A DNA stretch of 6,521 nt, taken from Nitrospirota bacterium. GTDB lineage: Bacteria; Nitrospirota; Thermodesulfovibrionia; Thermodesulfovibrionales; SM23-35. The stretch is taken from assembly GCA_029883145.1 (NCBI GenBank), contig JAOUJR010000099.1, positions 1 to 6,521 of the forward strand. Reading direction: 5' to 3'. The translations under genes were made by a program, and so were the position numbers. How positions within the stretch are numbered: position 1 is the first letter of the stretch; each line of letters begins with the position of its first letter. Below are positions 4,741 to 6,521 of the stretch, one piece after another. The notes under the pieces were generated by a model, which was given only the letters and a program-made list of their open reading frames with translations, was not told where the DNA came from and ran no database searches.

Positions 4741-6521
4741 ATGAAGGAAAAGCAATTTTATCTTGTTGTTGTCATCGCTGTTATTGGTATTGCCCTCTTC
4801 TTTCCGCTATTATCCCAGACTGCAACTACTGAAAAAATACTCTTCTTTCACAGTCAGATTACCGTCCATAAGGATTCATCTATGACCGTCAGTGAAACGA
4901 TTAAGGTTCAAAGCGCAGGCATAGAGATAAAACGGGGAATCTATCGGGATTTCCCCACCAGATATAAAGATAGTTTTGGCAATCAATATGTCGTGGATTT
5001 CAATGTTATCGAGGTTCTCAGAGATGGAAAACCCGAAGGGTATCATTTTAGCGACCTGAGTAATGGAAAACGTATCTATATAGGAAAAGAAAATGTTTTT
5101 TTATCCCCGGGCAAATACACATATACCCTTGTCTATAAAACAAACAGGCAACTCGGATTTTTCAGGGACCATGATGAGCTTTACTGGAATGTTACAGGAA
5201 ACGGCTGGGTATTTCCTATTAATAAGGCTTCCGCAACGGTTTTGCTTCCTCAGGGAATTCCGAAGGAGAAGATACATCTTGAAGGATATACTGGGCCGCA
5301 AGGTACGAAAGGAAAGGATTATAATGCATCTCTTGACGCTTCAGGTAATGCTCTGTTCTCAACAACGAAACCGCTTAATTCGTATGAAGGACTCACGATT
5401 GTTGTCACCTGGCCAAAAGGTTTTGTCCTTGAGCCAACACTCCAGATGAAAGCTGGTTATGTCATTCGTGATAATCGTAGTTCCATCGTTGGACTGATTG
5501 GATTATTCGTATTATTGTCATATTACCTGATTATATGGTTTCGGGTTGGAAAAGACCCTGCTAAGGGAACAATCATGCCAATCTATACTCCCCCTGATAG
5601 CTTTTCTCCTTCAGCGATGCGTTTTATTACAAAAATGGGTTTTGATCACAAAGCTTTTGCAGCAACCATTATCAATATGGCAGTAAAAAGATTTTTATCT
5701 ATACGAGAAGAAGACGGTGTTTATACCCTCATCAGGGATAAGGCAAATGAGTCGGTTTTAACACCAGAAGAGAAAAAAATATCAACAAAACTTTTAAGCT
5801 CAAGCAAGGAGATTGAGCTTAAAACCGCAAACCATGCAAACATACAAAGTGCTCTTAGTGATTTAAAAAACTTCCTTAAACTGAATTTTGAGAAAATCTA
5901 TTTTATTACTAACAGGAAATATTTTTTCCCTGGCTTACTGTTATCCGTAATCATTATGGTCCTTAGTGGGTTTTCAGAATCAACAGAGAAAGGAGCGATT
6001 GTTATCTTCCTGTGTATTTGGCTTACCGGATGGAGTCTTGGCGTAACGTTTCTTGTACTCCTTGTATATAGACGATGGAAAGATGTTATCTCTGGCAGAA
6101 GGGGCAAACTGATTTCCTCAGGCGGTGCACTCTTTTTGACGCTTTTCTCTATTCCTTTTGTCGCTGGAGAAATCTTCGGGTTATTTATGCTTGCCTATTC
6201 TACTTCTCTTTTAGTGATTGCAATTCTAATAGGTATCGTTGTTATCAACTACTTGTTTTATCACTGGCTTAAGGCTCCTACCCGTGCGGGCAGAAAGATT
6301 TTAGATAAGATTGAAGGGTTTAAAATGTTTCTCTCTGCAACAGAAAAGGACAGACTAAATCTTATGAATCCTCAGGAAAGAACGCCAGAGCTTTTCGAGA
6401 AGTATTTACCCTATGCGTTTGCTCTTGATATAGAACAGGCATGGACAGAACAGTTCGCAGATGTTCTCTCTCAAGCGGGTGAGGCTGGGAGAGCGTATTC
6501 GCCAGCCTGGTATTCAGGGTC
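4741..6521 (+). CDS. DUF2207 family membrane protein (3' end outside window)
   Basis: 593 codons are visible with no stop, so the gene runs past the window. The ATG at 4741 is followed by a signal-type segment (MKEKQ, then hydrophobic residues 6-23); no clear Shine-Dalgarno precedes it. Residues ~35-235 form a beta-rich domain outside the membrane, with the family pattern IEIKRGIYRDFPTRY and ELYWNVTGNGWVFPI. A first helix lies at about 249-267 (next to RVGKDP), then IYTPP and SPSAMRFITKMGFD, typical of the cytoplasmic part. More helices are at about 394-411, 419-443, 462-480 and 482-507. LKAPTRAGRKILDKIEGFKMFL and FEKYLPYAFALDIEQAW are family signatures near the C-terminus. The expected Gly/Ser-rich tail is beyond the edge. 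DUF2207 proteins have no established function; it probably sits in the cytoplasmic membrane. It has its own promoter and is unlikely to belong to the dinB unit. Confidence 0.85.
   Translation, partial: MKEKQFYLVVVIAVIGIALFFPLLSQTATTEKILFFHSQITVHKDSSMTVSETIKVQSAGIEIKRGIYRDFPTRYKDSFGNQYVVDFNVIEVLRDGKPEGYHFSDLSNGKRIYIGKENVFLSPGKYTYTLVYKTNRQLGFFRDHDELYWNVTGNGWVFPINKASATVLLPQGIPKEKIHLEGYTGPQGTKGKDYNASLDASGNALFSTTKPLNSYEGLTIVVTWPKGFVLEPTLQMKAGYVIRDNRSSIVGLIGLFVLLSYYLIIWFRVGKDPAKGTIMPIYTPPDSFSPSAMRFITKMGFDHKAFAATIINMAVKRFLSIREEDGVYTLIRDKANESVLTPEEKKISTKLLSSSKEIELKTANHANIQSALSDLKNFLKLNFEKIYFITNRKYFFPGLLLSVIIMVLSGFSESTEKGAIVIFLCIWLTGWSLGVTFLVLLVYRRWKDVISGRRGKLISSGGALFLTLFSIPFVAGEIFGLFMLAYSTSLLVIAILIGIVVINYLFYHWLKAPTRAGRKILDKIEGFKMFLSATEKDRLNLMNPQERTPELFEKYLPYAFALDIEQAWTEQFADVLSQAGEAGRAYSPAWYSG

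Noticed and set aside
5093..5449. An open + frame of 118 codons inside the DUF2207 gene.
   Set aside because: The DUF2207 frame is open without a break across this stretch and carries the family signatures; the other frame is rich in Arg/Ser and unlike any protein I recognise.

Overview
The window holds a bacterial SOS-type region: the 3' end of a lexA repressor gene and a complete Y-family DNA polymerase gene (dinB). About 2 kb of AT-richer accessory DNA has been placed between them. All genes are on the + strand. No RNA gene, insertion sequence or CRISPR array was seen. The taxon cannot be fixed from this window. A lexA/dinB chromosomal locus with strong Shine-Dalgarno sites, GTG starts and frequent AGG/AGA arginine codons fits a Gram-negative lineage such as Nitrospirota or a former deltaproteobacterial group. 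This is a low-confidence guess.

Layout. (1) 2-516: the LexA C-terminal protease domain, joined by a one-base stop/start overlap to a small 79-aa protein that probably belongs to the SOS operon. (2) 529-557: a perfect small palindrome followed directly by an extended -10 element, the likely start of the accessory transcription unit. (3) 595-2648: a three-gene cassette, tightly packed (2-base gap, then 4-base overlap). It has a three-Cys-motif partner (TcmP-like) protein that looks truncated or internally deleted; its companion three-cysteine radical-SAM-like protein, broken by a one-base frameshift; and a 275-aa protein with the outline of a class III nucleotidyl-cyclase-like domain. (4) 2649-2808: a gene-poor junction with an imperfect direct repeat and a spaced inverted repeat. 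(5) 2809-4560: a PaaI-like hotdog thioesterase and dinB, closely coupled. (6) 4561-4740: an AT-rich intergenic region with a good promoter candidate. (7) 4741 to the window end: a large DUF2207 family membrane protein, cut by the window edge.

How the parts may work together. LexA, the small protein and the polymerase would form the DNA-damage-response group, with the thioesterase as a passenger or housekeeping gene. The inserted cassette has its own promoter-like signal and a different base composition, so it looks acquired. The combination of TcmP-like, Cx3Cx3C protein and cyclase-like protein is the best candidate here for an undescribed system (defence or signalling). In this copy at least one and perhaps two of its genes are damaged, so it may be decaying, or the read may contain an error.
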